Shown piece by piece: positions 27,081 to 37,294 of a stretch of 64,000 nucleotides of DNA. The DNA is from Fidelibacterota bacterium 408169. Lineage in GTDB: Bacteria > Fidelibacterota > Marinisomatia > Marinisomatales > TCS55. Within the stretch, counting starts at the first letter, position 1. Each line of letters starts with the position of its first letter. Made by a program: the position numbers and the translations under genes. The stretch spans positions 33,653-97,652 of the forward strand of contig NNSG01000010.1 in assembly GCA_002256485.1 (NCBI GenBank). Direction: 5' to 3'. The notes beneath the pieces were generated by a model, which was given only the letters and a program-made list of their open reading frames with translations, did not search any database and was not told the origin of the DNA.

Positions 27081-30000
27081 ATGGGGAAATCCACTCCCTC
27101 TATTTCTTGTTTTCTTTACCTGTTTTTATCAAGTGCTTTATTTGGTGGAATCACCGGAAAAATAAGCGGGAAAGTTATTGATGCACAATCCGGATATCCT
27201 CTTATTGGTGTAAATATCGTCCTCCATGGAAATGATGCAGGAACAGTTACAAATCAAAATGGACTATTTTCTATTATAAATATTGAGCCGGGGACATATT
27301 CGGTTCAAAGTTCAATGATCGGTTACTCTGTGGTAACCATGACCCAAGTTGATGTTGTCATGAATCAAACGACAATAATCAATTTTTCACTTGAACAAGA
27401 ATCTATACAAATGAGTGAAATTGTTGTTGAAGCAAAAAAACCATTGGTTATTCATGATGTATCTTCCAGCCGAATGGATTATAATCTTGAAGATATTTCA
27501 CAATTACCTGTCTCAACATTTTCTGAGGCAATTGGTTATCAGGCCGGTCTTCAGGGCATGTCCATTAGAGGTGGCGGTCAAAACCAAACAGCTATATTGA
27601 TAAATGGATTTTCATTAAATGATGGGCGGTCCAATAATCCTTATGCATCTTTAAGTTTGAATTCCATTAAGGAAGTTCAAGTTCAAACGGGTGGTTTTAA
27701 TGCAGAATACGGCAATATTAGGTCGGGAATTATTAATATCATTACCGATGATGGGAGTTATGAAAAAATATCAACTGCAATTACCATTAGACAAAGTCCG
27801 CCGGCATCAAAACATTTTGGTGAATCTATATATAGTAAATCTTCTTATTTTTTACGCCCATATTTAGATGATGATGTATGTTGGGTGGGAACCGCAAACG
27901 GAAATTGGGATCAATATACAAAAAACCAATATCCTTCATTTGAAGGCTGGAATTCTATTTCTGAAGCAACTTTCGCTGATAATGATGAATCAAATGATTT
28001 AACACCCCAAGCATTACAACAAATATTTAAATGGCAGCATCGTCGAGATGGGAAAATTATAAAGCCAGATTACACAATTGATTTTGCCATAGGCGGACCT
28101 GTACCGTTTTTATTTAATCAACTGGGAAAACTCCGTTTCCATATAAGTCATTTTTCACGGCAAAATGTTTTCATTTTTCCCTTATCACGAGATAGTTATA
28201 ATAATGATGTTACAAACATGAAACTTACAAGTATTTTATCAAATAAAATGAAAATAACGCTAATGGGACTTGTGGGAAAGACCCAATCCACATCTCCTTA
28301 TAATTGGAAAACGACACCTACGGGATATGTATTAGAAAGTACCCTTTCTGTGGCAGATTTAACCAATAGTAGTAGCGGCGATGCTATATTATTTATGCCG
28401 GGTTATTTCAGTCCAACGGATATAAATCGATCTATGTTAGGATTGCAGATAAATCATATGTTAAATACAAACATGTTTTATGATTTAACTGTTCAATTTT
28501 CACAAAATGAATATAATACATTTCAAATAGAAGAACGGGATACAACTGCTGTTTATGAAATTATTCCCGGATATTTTACCGATGAAGCACCATTTGGATA
28601 TTGGGGGAATAGCGTTACAGGAATTGATGGTATGATTTTGGGTGGGTGGATGAATTTAGGTCGAGATAAAAGTACCATTTCAACTTTATTATTAAAATTT
28701 GATTTAACCAATCAACTGAATTCGAAGCATCAGGTAAAAACAGGTTTCCAAATTGTTGCAAATCATTATGATATCAAATCATTTACGGAAAACCCATCTA
28801 TGAATACTTGGAATAGAAGTTTAGAATATAATGCAACACCAATTCGTGGCGGATTTTATGTCCAGGATAAACTTGAGTATGAGGGATTTATCGTAAATGC
28901 AGGAACTCGACTCGATTACATGAATGCTAATACTGTTAATTATGTGTTGGATGATTTTGATGAATTTTATGAACAAGGGAATGGTGATTTGATCGAGGAA
29001 GAAGCTCCAACAGAAGATTCTAATCCTGTTCTCAAAATAAGTCCAAGGCTGGGCATTTCCCACCCTATAACAGAAACATCAAAGCTTTATTTTAATTACG
29101 GACATTTTCAGAGTGAACCAGCTTCTTCATATCGTTTTAGAGTACAAAGGGAATCAAATGGGCTAGTGACACATATGGGTAACCCCAATATGATATTTGA
29201 ACAGACAATTGCGTACGAATTGGGTTACTCGCAATCTTGGAAAGAATATTTACTTAATTTATCGACTTATTATAAAGATGTTACTGATGAACCAAATTGG
29301 ATTTATTACGGCAATATGGGTCGGACTGTTTCCTATAAAAAAGCCATGAATAATGAATATGAAGATATTCGAGGATTTGAACTAACCATCAGTAAGAAAA
29401 CTGGGAAATGGATTACAGGATTTATCAATTATACCTACATGGTTCGATCCTACGGCTATTTTGGTTTAACCAATTATTATCAAGACCCACAGGAGCAACA
29501 AGAATATCTTCAACTGAATCCATATCAAGAACGCCCTCACCCATTACCCTATTTGAGATGGAATCTACAATTGACTGTTCCAGATAATTATGGGCCTCTT
29601 GTACAGGGATTATTTAGACCCTTAGGCGGATGGAAATTGAACATTCTTGGCTCTTATAATACAGGAACATTTGCAACGTTTAATCCGAATTCAATCCCGG
29701 GAGTTGTAGATAATATTCAATGGAAAGATCGGTATAATGTAGATTTAAAATTCAGTAAGTCACTTGCTATTAAATCGGTAAAAGCAAGTTTATTCATTGA
29801 TATCAGTAACGCTTTAAATACAAAATTCATGAGTTCGGCCGGATTTTCTGATTACTATGATTATTTGGATTATCTTGAGTCATTAAATTTTTCTTGGGAA
29901 GATGACGAGGAAAAAGGAAATGATAGGGTTGGGGAATATAGAGATTGGAATGTAGAGTACGATCCCTTGGAAGATAATCTCGCAAATGATCCGGACATAA

Positions 30001-30116
30001 AAGCAAGAAATGATAATAGGAAAAAGACAAAATCATATATTGATATGCCAAACATAAAAGCATTTACATTTCTTAATCCAATTAAAATCACTTTTGGTTT
30101 TTCATTAACATTATAA
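27081..30116 (+). CDS. TonB-dependent outer-membrane receptor, copy 2
   Basis: About 1011 residues from ATG 27081. The start at 27036 would overlap the TIG gene and bury the signal peptide, which here is MGKSTPSISCFLYLFLSSAL. It has a CarboxypepD_reg-like domain (GKISGKVIDAQSGYPLIGVN), a plug (LQGMSIRGGGQNQTAILING, VQTGGFNAEYGNIRSG) and a barrel ending in FGFSLTL. It parallels the receptor at 18978 across its length (WDQYTKNQYPSFEGWNSIS, IGGPVPF, SHPITETSKLYFNYGH), so the two arose by duplication. The next gene starts 3 bases downstream and is itself a paralogue of the first receptor's partner. Confidence 0.9.
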   Translation: MGKSTPSISCFLYLFLSSALFGGITGKISGKVIDAQSGYPLIGVNIVLHGNDAGTVTNQNGLFSIINIEPGTYSVQSSMIGYSVVTMTQVDVVMNQTTIINFSLEQESIQMSEIVVEAKKPLVIHDVSSSRMDYNLEDISQLPVSTFSEAIGYQAGLQGMSIRGGGQNQTAILINGFSLNDGRSNNPYASLSLNSIKEVQVQTGGFNAEYGNIRSGIINIITDDGSYEKISTAITIRQSPPASKHFGESIYSKSSYFLRPYLDDDVCWVGTANGNWDQYTKNQYPSFEGWNSISEATFADNDESNDLTPQALQQIFKWQHRRDGKIIKPDYTIDFAIGGPVPFLFNQLGKLRFHISHFSRQNVFIFPLSRDSYNNDVTNMKLTSILSNKMKITLMGLVGKTQSTSPYNWKTTPTGYVLESTLSVADLTNSSSGDAILFMPGYFSPTDINRSMLGLQINHMLNTNMFYDLTVQFSQNEYNTFQIEERDTTAVYEIIPGYFTDEAPFGYWGNSVTGIDGMILGGWMNLGRDKSTISTLLLKFDLTNQLNSKHQVKTGFQIVANHYDIKSFTENPSMNTWNRSLEYNATPIRGGFYVQDKLEYEGFIVNAGTRLDYMNANTVNYVLDDFDEFYEQGNGDLIEEEAPTEDSNPVLKISPRLGISHPITETSKLYFNYGHFQSEPASSYRFRVQRESNGLVTHMGNPNMIFEQTIAYELGYSQSWKEYLLNLSTYYKDVTDEPNWIYYGNMGRTVSYKKAMNNEYEDIRGFELTISKKTGKWITGFINYTYMVRSYGYFGLTNYYQDPQEQQEYLQLNPYQERPHPLPYLRWNLQLTVPDNYGPLVQGLFRPLGGWKLNILGSYNTGTFATFNPNSIPGVVDNIQWKDRYNVDLKFSKSLAIKSVKASLFIDISNALNTKFMSSAGFSDYYDYLDYLESLNFSWEDDEEKGNDRVGEYRDWNVEYDPLEDNLANDPDIKARNDNRKKTKSYIDMPNIKAFTFLNPIKITFGFSLTL

Positions 30117-30119
30117 TCT

Positions 30120-32258
30120 ATGATGAAAATTTTTCAAATAGTAATTTTTATAGTTGGAGTCGCTTATAGCCAAGTGGCAGAAACAGAAACTCGGTATGTG
30201 AAAGTGAGTTCATTGCAGAGCCATTTTTCTGCGTACGGCTCCGAGCGGGCATGGAATAATTCTTACTATGAAGGATTACGCTGGCCAGTAGATTATCCAT
30301 ATCAGGATAATTCAGTTATTAAACGAACGTGGATTGCTACAGAAAACTTTGTGGATGATAACGATTATAATTGGGGTTATTATGGAATCTATTTTGCTTT
30401 GGATTATGTTGGACTTTCGCTATTTCCCATGGTATTGACTCAATCAGCTAAACATATTATTCCTACTGTATATGTAGATGGTAGAGATATTCATGCGGTG
30501 AATGCAGATGAAATTGATGAAATAATCCCAGATCAACTTGCAGATAGAATTATTAAGAATGTGGTCAATACGTCTATGGGTTTAACCATGACACGAAAAA
30601 TTTATGTGTTCAGTCAGCAATATCATGATAATTATTTCATAAAAGAATTCACATTTACGAATACAGGGAATACGGACTGGGATGATGAAATCGAATTAAA
30701 TGCACCATTAAATGGTGTGAGAATTGGTTGGGGGACTCGATATAGTTGTGGAAGAGAAGGCACATTCAATATAGGCGATGGACAATCATGGGGCAAACAT
30801 TCGTGGGTAACGGTTCGAGGCGAAAATTATACCGAACACATGAACGATGCTGTTGATGAATCTAATCCAATCGTTGATTGGTTGCGCAGCGGATTTTCTT
30901 GGGCAGGACAATCAAATGTAAACGGGTATAATAATATTGGTGCTCCTGATATCAGAGGAAATGGACGATTAACATCACCACATCACGTTGGGTCAGTTGT
31001 TTTGCATGTGGATAAAACTGCAAATGATACTACAGATGATCCAGAACAACCTACCTTTTTAGGATGGCATGCCGGAGATACGTATCCGAAAGTAGGAAAT
31101 CTTCAATCAACCGATGAATTAAATATGTCAAAATTGTATGATATGTTAAGCGGGAATCCTCATGAAGGATTGGGCGGTACGGACCGATTTGACGAAACAA
31201 CTTTGGGTGAAGGAAATGATTATTTAATTCATTCTTCAGACCCCTACACAAGCCATAATGATGGTGGAGGTACAAATGTAATGATGACATATGGACCTTT
31301 CGATTTAGCACTCGGTGAAAGTATTACGATTGTTGAAGCAGAAGGAATAAATGGTTTGAGTCGAAAAATGTGTAAAAAAGTTGGTTCGCGGTGGAAACAA
31401 GCTTATGATAATTCAAGCGATAATGGTCCGTTTATTTTGCCTGACGGAAGCGAAACGACTGATAAAACAATTTATAAAAATTCATGGGTTTTTACAGGGA
31501 AAGATTCTCTTTTGTTGACGTTTGGGAGAGCAAAACGGAATTATGATCTGGACATGGAGATTTCTCAACCTCCTTTACCTCCCACATTATTTGATGTCAA
31601 ATCCGGAGGAGATAGAATTTACTTGTCTTGGGAACCAAGTCCGTCAGAAAATGAATCTGATTTTGCCGGATATAAAATATTCAGAGCTGTTGGAAAACCG
31701 GATACTACATATGAAGAAATCTACGATGGAAGTTCAGGTGTTCATTCATTTGATGACCTGACGCCTGTAAGAGGGTTTTCATATTATTATTATTTAGTTG
31801 CTTATAATGATGGATCTAATAATACATCCGGATTGGCTAATCCAACAGGTCCACTTATGAGTAGCCGCTTTTATACAAAAACGACAATTCCGGCATTTTT
31901 AAGGCGTAAAGCAGGAAATCATCTTGATGAAATTCGTATAGTCCCAAATCCTTATCACATTGGAGCTGATCGTTTACAATACCCTGGTGAAAAAAATAAA
32001 ATTATGTTTTTGAATCTTCCTCCTCAATGTGAAATAAAAATATATACAGAACGGGGAGATTTGATTAAGACGATTAATCATGATGATGGTAGCGGTGATG
32101 AAGCATGGGATTCTGTCACCTCCACGAGGCAGTTAGTCTCTAGCGGTATTTATCTGGTAAATATAAAGGTAACTGAAAACATGATAAATGAAAATACCGA
32201 CGAAATATTACTCCAGAAAGATGAATCAATCATTAAAAAGTTTGTTGTAATAAGATAA
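30120..32258 (+). CDS. Large secreted FnIII protein with C-terminal sorting-type domain, receptor partner copy 2
   Basis: 712 residues with a signal peptide (MMKIFQIVIFIVGVAYSQ). It is collinear with the product at 22155: EGLRWPVDYPYQDNS, TSMGLTMTRKIYVF, FnIII domain (PPTLFDVKSGGDRIYLSWEP) and C-terminal RIVPNPYHIGADRLQY, TERGDLIKTI, DGSGDEAW. The last 100 residues are the sorting-like domain with an extra insertion (NMINENTDEILLQ) before KKFVVIR. It presumably associates with the receptor at 27081. Last gene of the seven-gene operon; a 99-base gap follows. No enzyme motif is visible. Confidence 0.7.
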   Translation: MMKIFQIVIFIVGVAYSQVAETETRYVKVSSLQSHFSAYGSERAWNNSYYEGLRWPVDYPYQDNSVIKRTWIATENFVDDNDYNWGYYGIYFALDYVGLSLFPMVLTQSAKHIIPTVYVDGRDIHAVNADEIDEIIPDQLADRIIKNVVNTSMGLTMTRKIYVFSQQYHDNYFIKEFTFTNTGNTDWDDEIELNAPLNGVRIGWGTRYSCGREGTFNIGDGQSWGKHSWVTVRGENYTEHMNDAVDESNPIVDWLRSGFSWAGQSNVNGYNNIGAPDIRGNGRLTSPHHVGSVVLHVDKTANDTTDDPEQPTFLGWHAGDTYPKVGNLQSTDELNMSKLYDMLSGNPHEGLGGTDRFDETTLGEGNDYLIHSSDPYTSHNDGGGTNVMMTYGPFDLALGESITIVEAEGINGLSRKMCKKVGSRWKQAYDNSSDNGPFILPDGSETTDKTIYKNSWVFTGKDSLLLTFGRAKRNYDLDMEISQPPLPPTLFDVKSGGDRIYLSWEPSPSENESDFAGYKIFRAVGKPDTTYEEIYDGSSGVHSFDDLTPVRGFSYYYYLVAYNDGSNNTSGLANPTGPLMSSRFYTKTTIPAFLRRKAGNHLDEIRIVPNPYHIGADRLQYPGEKNKIMFLNLPPQCEIKIYTERGDLIKTINHDDGSGDEAWDSVTSTRQLVSSGIYLVNIKVTENMINENTDEILLQKDESIIKKFVVIR

Positions 32259-32302
32259 TATCATTATTAAACTAACTTATGATTTACTCTAAGTATTTAT
32301 AT

Positions 32303-32325
32303 TTAGAATAATTAAATTGTTCTAA
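32303..32325. promoter_or_regulatory. Inverted repeat in the leader of the 32358 gene
   Basis: TTAGAATAA and TTGTTCTAA pair over 9 positions (one G-U) around a 5-base loop, 32 bases before the start codon. It may end the upstream operon or be an operator. A 13-A run follows (32335-32347). Confidence 0.35.
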
Positions 32326-32357
32326 TATTTAAATAAAAAAAAAAAAAGGAGTCAAAT

Positions 32358-33758
32358 ATGACTAAATGGTTAACAAGAATAGCACTTTTACCGTTGTTTG
32401 TTATCAGCTTAATGGCTGATGATTGGCAATTTCAAAGTGTTTTCTACGATTATCAATTACCCAGAAACGATGGATTTGGGATTCATGGCACAGTTGTAGC
32501 ACCTGATGGAAACATTTGGGTCGCTATGCACGGGCCCATAGCTGGAGATACATTATTTGTTGATGATGGTGCAGGTGGAGTTGATACTGTATCAGTTCGA
32601 CCAATTCATGTATTTACACCGGCTGGTGCTCACGCATCATTTTCACCTATCCGATTTGCGGGTGGTGACACATTAACATACAGTGGTAAAGGTATGTGTC
32701 TTGATGTAGATGGTAATATTATTTATGCAACAAATAAACTTTATCGTTTCAATTCACAAACAGGTGAGATGATGAATTCATTTGATGTTGCATATGATGC
32801 TGCCGGTTCAATGAGTTCATTGACAGCTCCTTCAGTTGACCAAGATGGGAATGTTTATGTTAGTTGGGTTGCCGGAGCTTCAAGACCTGTTGTTAAAGTC
32901 AGCGCCGATTTCAGTTCACAAAGTACTGTATCTGCTGCTGGTATTAATTACAATCGTGCCACTCTTGTGACACCTGATGCAAACCGAATTTTCTTGGGTT
33001 CAACATGGAATGGTGTTGGTGTAACTGTATTAGAATCAAATGCCCTAGGTACGGCATACGATAGTGTGGATACTTATGGTAATGTCATGGTTGCGGACAC
33101 AACTTCTTCAGGTGCAGATACAACGGTTCAAGTAAATCTGTGGGTTGAAGCGTTAGGATGGAATCTTGGTGTTTTATGGGCAGGGGAAACAGATCCTGCA
33201 TGGTCAAGTCATCCCCTCGCTGGAAGTTGGGTTGGTATAGATCCAAATACTGGTGCAATGATTGATACTCTTGGAATTGGTCAGTCAGTTACACCTGATG
33301 ACGACGCATCTGCATTAGCAGCTACGGGCGTTACATGTAATCCTCGAGGTCTAGGATCATCCGCTGATGGTTTGACACTCTACGTAGGTGATTTTTCAAC
33401 AAACGTTATCCAAGTTTGGACAAATGCTGATCCTGTAACAGTTGCAATTGATGAAAAAGGTAATGCACCAATTGTTGCTGAAGGGTATGCATTATATCAA
33501 GCATTTCCAAATCCATTTAATCCTTCTACCAGCATCAAATATGAAGTTGGCAGAACGGGTAATGCAAAAATGGAAATTTTCAACTTGAAAGGTCAACTTG
33601 TTAGAACATTAGTAAACGAATGGCATTTCAATGGTGAACATGAAATTGTTTGGAATGGAAGAGATAATTCTGGAATGAGAGTTCCTTCTGGAACATATAT
33701 TTACAGATTATCTTCAGTTGATGTTACTTTCTCTAAAAGAGTTACATTGTTGAAATAA
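32358..33758 (+). CDS. Secreted propeller-like protein with T9SS type A sorting domain
   Basis: 466 residues. AAGGAG lies 7 bases before the ATG, directly after a run of 13 A. A signal peptide (residues 1-20) is followed by repeats such as VVAPDGNIWVAMHG, CLDVDGNIIYATN and SVDQDGNVYVSW, the pattern of an NHL/SMP-30-like beta-propeller. The last 85 residues are a clear T9SS type A sorting domain (FPNPFNPSTSIKYEV, FNLKGQLVRTLV, PSGTYIYRL), so it is exported across the outer membrane and likely surface-attached. It has its own leader and terminator, so it is probably monocistronic. No ligand can be named. Confidence 0.8.
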   Translation: MTKWLTRIALLPLFVISLMADDWQFQSVFYDYQLPRNDGFGIHGTVVAPDGNIWVAMHGPIAGDTLFVDDGAGGVDTVSVRPIHVFTPAGAHASFSPIRFAGGDTLTYSGKGMCLDVDGNIIYATNKLYRFNSQTGEMMNSFDVAYDAAGSMSSLTAPSVDQDGNVYVSWVAGASRPVVKVSADFSSQSTVSAAGINYNRATLVTPDANRIFLGSTWNGVGVTVLESNALGTAYDSVDTYGNVMVADTTSSGADTTVQVNLWVEALGWNLGVLWAGETDPAWSSHPLAGSWVGIDPNTGAMIDTLGIGQSVTPDDDASALAATGVTCNPRGLGSSADGLTLYVGDFSTNVIQVWTNADPVTVAIDEKGNAPIVAEGYALYQAFPNPFNPSTSIKYEVGRTGNAKMEIFNLKGQLVRTLVNEWHFNGEHEIVWNGRDNSGMRVPSGTYIYRLSSVDVTFSKRVTLLK

Positions 33759-33782
33759 TTTCAATTAAAATAACTGATAAAG

Positions 33783-33809
33783 AAGCCTCTGTTTTCAGGG
33801 GCTTTTTTA
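33783..33809 (+). terminator. Rho-independent terminator
   Basis: AAGCCTCTG and CAGGGGCTT form a 9-bp stem (one G-U) with a TTTT loop, followed by a T tract. It lies 24 bases after the stop of the T9SS protein gene. Confidence 0.9.
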
Positions 33810-33830
33810 TTGGTAATTTCAGAACAAGAA

Positions 33831-34778
33831 ATGGAAAATAATCATCCAATTTATATACGTGTTTTTTGCGTGGTATATCTTTTTTTTACTGCTTCAGCTG
33901 AAGAATCTTCTGTAAAACGAATTGGTCACCCAGTTGCAATCGAAACAGAACGTTTTTTTATAAATCCACAATTTTCACCTGATGGGAATTTTATTTCTAT
34001 GACAGGGTCGCAGTATAAAGGTATTTTTCTATATAATTTGAAAAGCAAAGAAACCAACATAGCTACACTTGAACCTTCTGCAGGATTTGGTATGAGTTGG
34101 TCTAAAAATAGTGAATGGATTTTATATAAGTCTGCAGATTATAAAAATAAAAGGCGGTTTGACAGTATTGTTATCTTTGACATCATAAATAATAATAGAA
34201 AGATTATTTATGAAAACCAAACTTCATTTCCAGGAGTACCTAAATGGAAAGATAATGATTATTATATAACCATAAATGGTGGGGGAAAATTTGAATTATT
34301 TCAGTCTTCTCTTGGAAAGAAATCAACTAATTTATCAAGTAAAATAATTTATTCAATTGGAAATGTAATTATTGAATATGATTTAAAAAGAGAAAATGAA
34401 AAGATCCTTTTTCAAGGGAAGGGAGATATTTTAAATCTTCTTCAATCACCAGATGAAAAAAAGCTCGTTTTTGAAGTGGTAGGCGGGAACATGTGGATAT
34501 TGGATATTAAATCACTCAAAAATACGAATTTGGGTAACGGACATGAACCGGCATGGAATCCGAAAAGTGATAAAATCGTTTATATGCAAACGAAGGATGA
34601 TGGTCATATCATCATATCATCAGATATTTTTGTAATTAATGCTGATGGAACGAGGAAAATCAACTTAACTGACACATCAGATAAACTGGAAATGAGACCT
34701 GATTGGCATCCGAACGGTAAATGGATTATATATGATCTAGACGGGTTAGGTCCAATACACATCCAAATGGTAGAATAG
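33831..34778 (+). CDS. TolB-like WD40/PD40 beta-propeller protein
   Basis: About 315 residues from ATG 33831; an in-frame TTG at 33810 lies at the edge of the terminator and is unlikely. The N-terminus has a signal-like hydrophobic segment (IRVFCVVYLFFTASA). Repeats with the PD40 pattern follow: NPQFSPDGNFISMTG, MSWSKNSEWILYKS, SPDEKKLVFEV, EPAWNPKSDKIVYM and RPDWHPNGKWIIYD. These are typical of TolB-type propellers that bind proteins in the periplasm. It is 3 bases upstream of the secreted amidase gene and probably co-transcribed, which suggests a periplasmic or surface partner role. Exact function unknown. Confidence 0.75.
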   Translation: MENNHPIYIRVFCVVYLFFTASAEESSVKRIGHPVAIETERFFINPQFSPDGNFISMTGSQYKGIFLYNLKSKETNIATLEPSAGFGMSWSKNSEWILYKSADYKNKRRFDSIVIFDIINNNRKIIYENQTSFPGVPKWKDNDYYITINGGGKFELFQSSLGKKSTNLSSKIIYSIGNVIIEYDLKRENEKILFQGKGDILNLLQSPDEKKLVFEVVGGNMWILDIKSLKNTNLGNGHEPAWNPKSDKIVYMQTKDDGHIIISSDIFVINADGTRKINLTDTSDKLEMRPDWHPNGKWIIYDLDGLGPIHIQMVE

Positions 34779-34781
34779 GTT

Positions 34782-37292
34782 TTGATTCATAAACGTACAT
34801 TTTTATTGATAATTATATCATCTTTTTCTTTTTGCCAAGTTACCGGTTTAAACGGCTGGAATATTTTTATTGATCCCGGACATAGTCAAACAGAAAATAT
34901 GGGGGTGAATGGTTATTCTGAAGCTGAAGAAGTCTTAAGAGTGGGATTGCAGTTACAGGATATTCTATTAAATCAAACTGATATAGATACAGCTTATATT
35001 TCTAGAACCAATGATCAGCAGCAGGTTTCTCTTTATCAAAGAACAAATCATGCTAATTCGCTAGGCGCATCCTGGTATCATTCCATTCATAGCAATGCTG
35101 GTGCATCTGATCACAACAATACGTTATTATTGTGGGGACAGTTATACAATGGGAATCCGGATCCTCCTGTTGGAGGAGAAGAGATGAGTGAATATATGAT
35201 TGATATTTTAACCAGAACAATGCGTATTCCAACAATCGGATCTTGGGGTGATTGTAGTTTCTATACATGGAGTGATTATTGTGAGAGCTCAGGTGGACCT
35301 TATTTATATGTGAACCGAAATACCAATATGCCTTCAGAATTGAGTGAAGAAGGACACCATACCAATCCCCCTCAAAATCAATTATATATGAATGAAGAAT
35401 ATAAACGAATTCTGGCATATTCCTTTTATTGGTCCATTTTAGAGTACCATGAAATAAATCGTCCATTTGTGGGAATGGTTGCCGGTATTATTTCTGATAT
35501 TGAAAACGGCTATCCCATCAATGGAGCTGATATAGAGATAAATGGGCTTACTTACATGACGGATACCTACGAAACTCTGTTCAATAATTATTCAAATGAC
35601 CCTGATGAATTACGAAATGGTTTTTACTTTTTCGAAGGACTACCTGATACCACATTAAATATCCTAGTATCTGCAGATAATTATTACAGTGATACAACAT
35701 CCGTTTCTATACTAGATACATTTATAACGTTTCATGATGTTGAACTTTTGTCTAGTCTACCACCGACTATAGTTGAAACTATTCCAGTCCAAGGAGACTC
35801 CTTGTTTCCAGCTTGGCTGGATATTATAATTAATTTCAGCCGCCCCATTGATGTATTAACTATCGATAGTGCTATTATTTTCAATCCGTCTGTTAATTTT
35901 AATTTCCAATGGACAGATAATAATAAACGATTGACGCTTATACCGGATAGTTTAGAGTTTGAGACATGGTATTCGCTTTCTATCCTTGACAGCAGTATTA
36001 GAGATGTTTATGGTCATATCTTTGATGGAGATGGAGATAGTATAGCAGGTGGATATTATGAGATGCTCTTCAAAACAGGTCCGCCCGACATGGAAGCGCC
36101 ATACATTGTATCAGTTTACCCCAATAACATTGCTCAACACATTGAACTTTTACCCATTATTAATTTGCAATTTAATGAAGTGGTTGGTCCCGATTCCATT
36201 TTCGAAGATTTATTTTATTTAGAACGATTTCTGGACCATTCTAATGTAAATGGATTGACTGAACATTATATTGTGAATAATCAAAGTGTATTCAATTTTT
36301 TCCCGGATGACAATTTATATCCAAACGAAACATTTGTAACTAGGCTATCTCCTGGATTAGAAGATGAATTTCATAATCAAATGAATAGTGCTCACTCATT
36401 TAGTTTTCAAACAGGGACTGTTGATTATGAAAATATATCAATTGATAATTTTGAATTAAATACTACATCAAATTGGTGGTCGCCTGAAATGTCTGGAAGT
36501 ACAACGGGTATTATTCCCGATAGTACAAGTATGAGTGTAGATAATGTCATTGTGAATCATATGACCAATAGTGCAAAATCTATGGAAATAAACTATGGGT
36601 GGGATGTGAATACCGATTCATGGTTAATACGGGAATATTTAAGTGGTGGGGCACCTCGTGATGTGCAATTCACTGAAGACCATCTCCTTCAAGTTTACAT
36701 TTTTGGAGACGATAGTCGTAATAAATTTCGGTTTTGTGTAGATGATAATGTACCGAACAGTTCTGCAGGAAATCATGAAGTCAGCCCTTGGGTTATTATT
36801 GATTGGATAGGTTGGAAACTCGTCAGTTGGGATATGGTGAATGATGGTACCGGTACGTGGATTGGCGATGGTAACCTTGACGGTAATTTGAGAATAGATA
36901 GTTTCCAATTAACACACGGTGAAAATAGTTCTCAATTCGGTACTCTCTATTTTGATGATTTGAGAATTGCAGATTTGGTGAATGTTTCTATTGAAAATGT
37001 AAACTTCATTCCTGAAGAAATCAGTTTGTTCCCTAATTTCCCAAACCCGTTCAATCCGACAACAACCATATCGTATAACGTACCTGTAAATAATAGGGTT
37101 AAGATTCGTATTATCGATATTTTAGGGAGAGAAATAAGGATGTTATTCAACAACCATCAGTCAGTAGGTACACATAGTATTATTTGGGATGGAAAAAATG
37201 AGCACAACAAACACATGAGTTCCGGAATTTATTTTGTTATGTTAGAAGTGGGTGAAAAAAGAATTACACAGAAAATAATTTTGGCTAAATAA
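34782..37292 (+). CDS. T9SS-tagged N-acetylmuramoyl-L-alanine amidase (Amidase_3) with Ig-like and unnamed C-terminal modules
   Basis: 836 residues starting at TTG 34782, needed to include the signal peptide (IHKRTFLLIIISSFSFCQ). Residues about 25-225 are Amidase_3: FIDPGHSQ (Zn His), EAEEVLRVG (Zn Glu), HSIHSNAG (Zn His) and LSEEGHHTN (catalytic Glu). A CarboxypepD_reg-like domain (MVAGIISDIENGYPINGADI), two Big_5/SbsA-like domains (PPTIVETIPVQGD; APYIVSVYPNN) and a module of about 180 residues (about 552-733) shared with the hydrolase at 38561 come next. A T9SS domain ends it (FPNFPNPFNPTTTISYNV...SSGIYFVML). It should cut stem peptides from peptidoglycan outside the cell. Convergent with namZ, 2 bases apart. 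Confidence 0.9.
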   Translation: MIHKRTFLLIIISSFSFCQVTGLNGWNIFIDPGHSQTENMGVNGYSEAEEVLRVGLQLQDILLNQTDIDTAYISRTNDQQQVSLYQRTNHANSLGASWYHSIHSNAGASDHNNTLLLWGQLYNGNPDPPVGGEEMSEYMIDILTRTMRIPTIGSWGDCSFYTWSDYCESSGGPYLYVNRNTNMPSELSEEGHHTNPPQNQLYMNEEYKRILAYSFYWSILEYHEINRPFVGMVAGIISDIENGYPINGADIEINGLTYMTDTYETLFNNYSNDPDELRNGFYFFEGLPDTTLNILVSADNYYSDTTSVSILDTFITFHDVELLSSLPPTIVETIPVQGDSLFPAWLDIIINFSRPIDVLTIDSAIIFNPSVNFNFQWTDNNKRLTLIPDSLEFETWYSLSILDSSIRDVYGHIFDGDGDSIAGGYYEMLFKTGPPDMEAPYIVSVYPNNIAQHIELLPIINLQFNEVVGPDSIFEDLFYLERFLDHSNVNGLTEHYIVNNQSVFNFFPDDNLYPNETFVTRLSPGLEDEFHNQMNSAHSFSFQTGTVDYENISIDNFELNTTSNWWSPEMSGSTTGIIPDSTSMSVDNVIVNHMTNSAKSMEINYGWDVNTDSWLIREYLSGGAPRDVQFTEDHLLQVYIFGDDSRNKFRFCVDDNVPNSSAGNHEVSPWVIIDWIGWKLVSWDMVNDGTGTWIGDGNLDGNLRIDSFQLTHGENSSQFGTLYFDDLRIADLVNVSIENVNFIPEEISLFPNFPNPFNPTTTISYNVPVNNRVKIRIIDILGREIRMLFNNHQSVGTHSIIWDGKNEHNKHMSSGIYFVMLEVGEKRITQKIILAK

Positions 37293-37294
37293 AA

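Noticed and set aside
35053..35466. 137-residue minus-strand frame inside the amidase
   Set aside because: Antisense shadow of the Amidase_3 catalytic domain; no independent signal.
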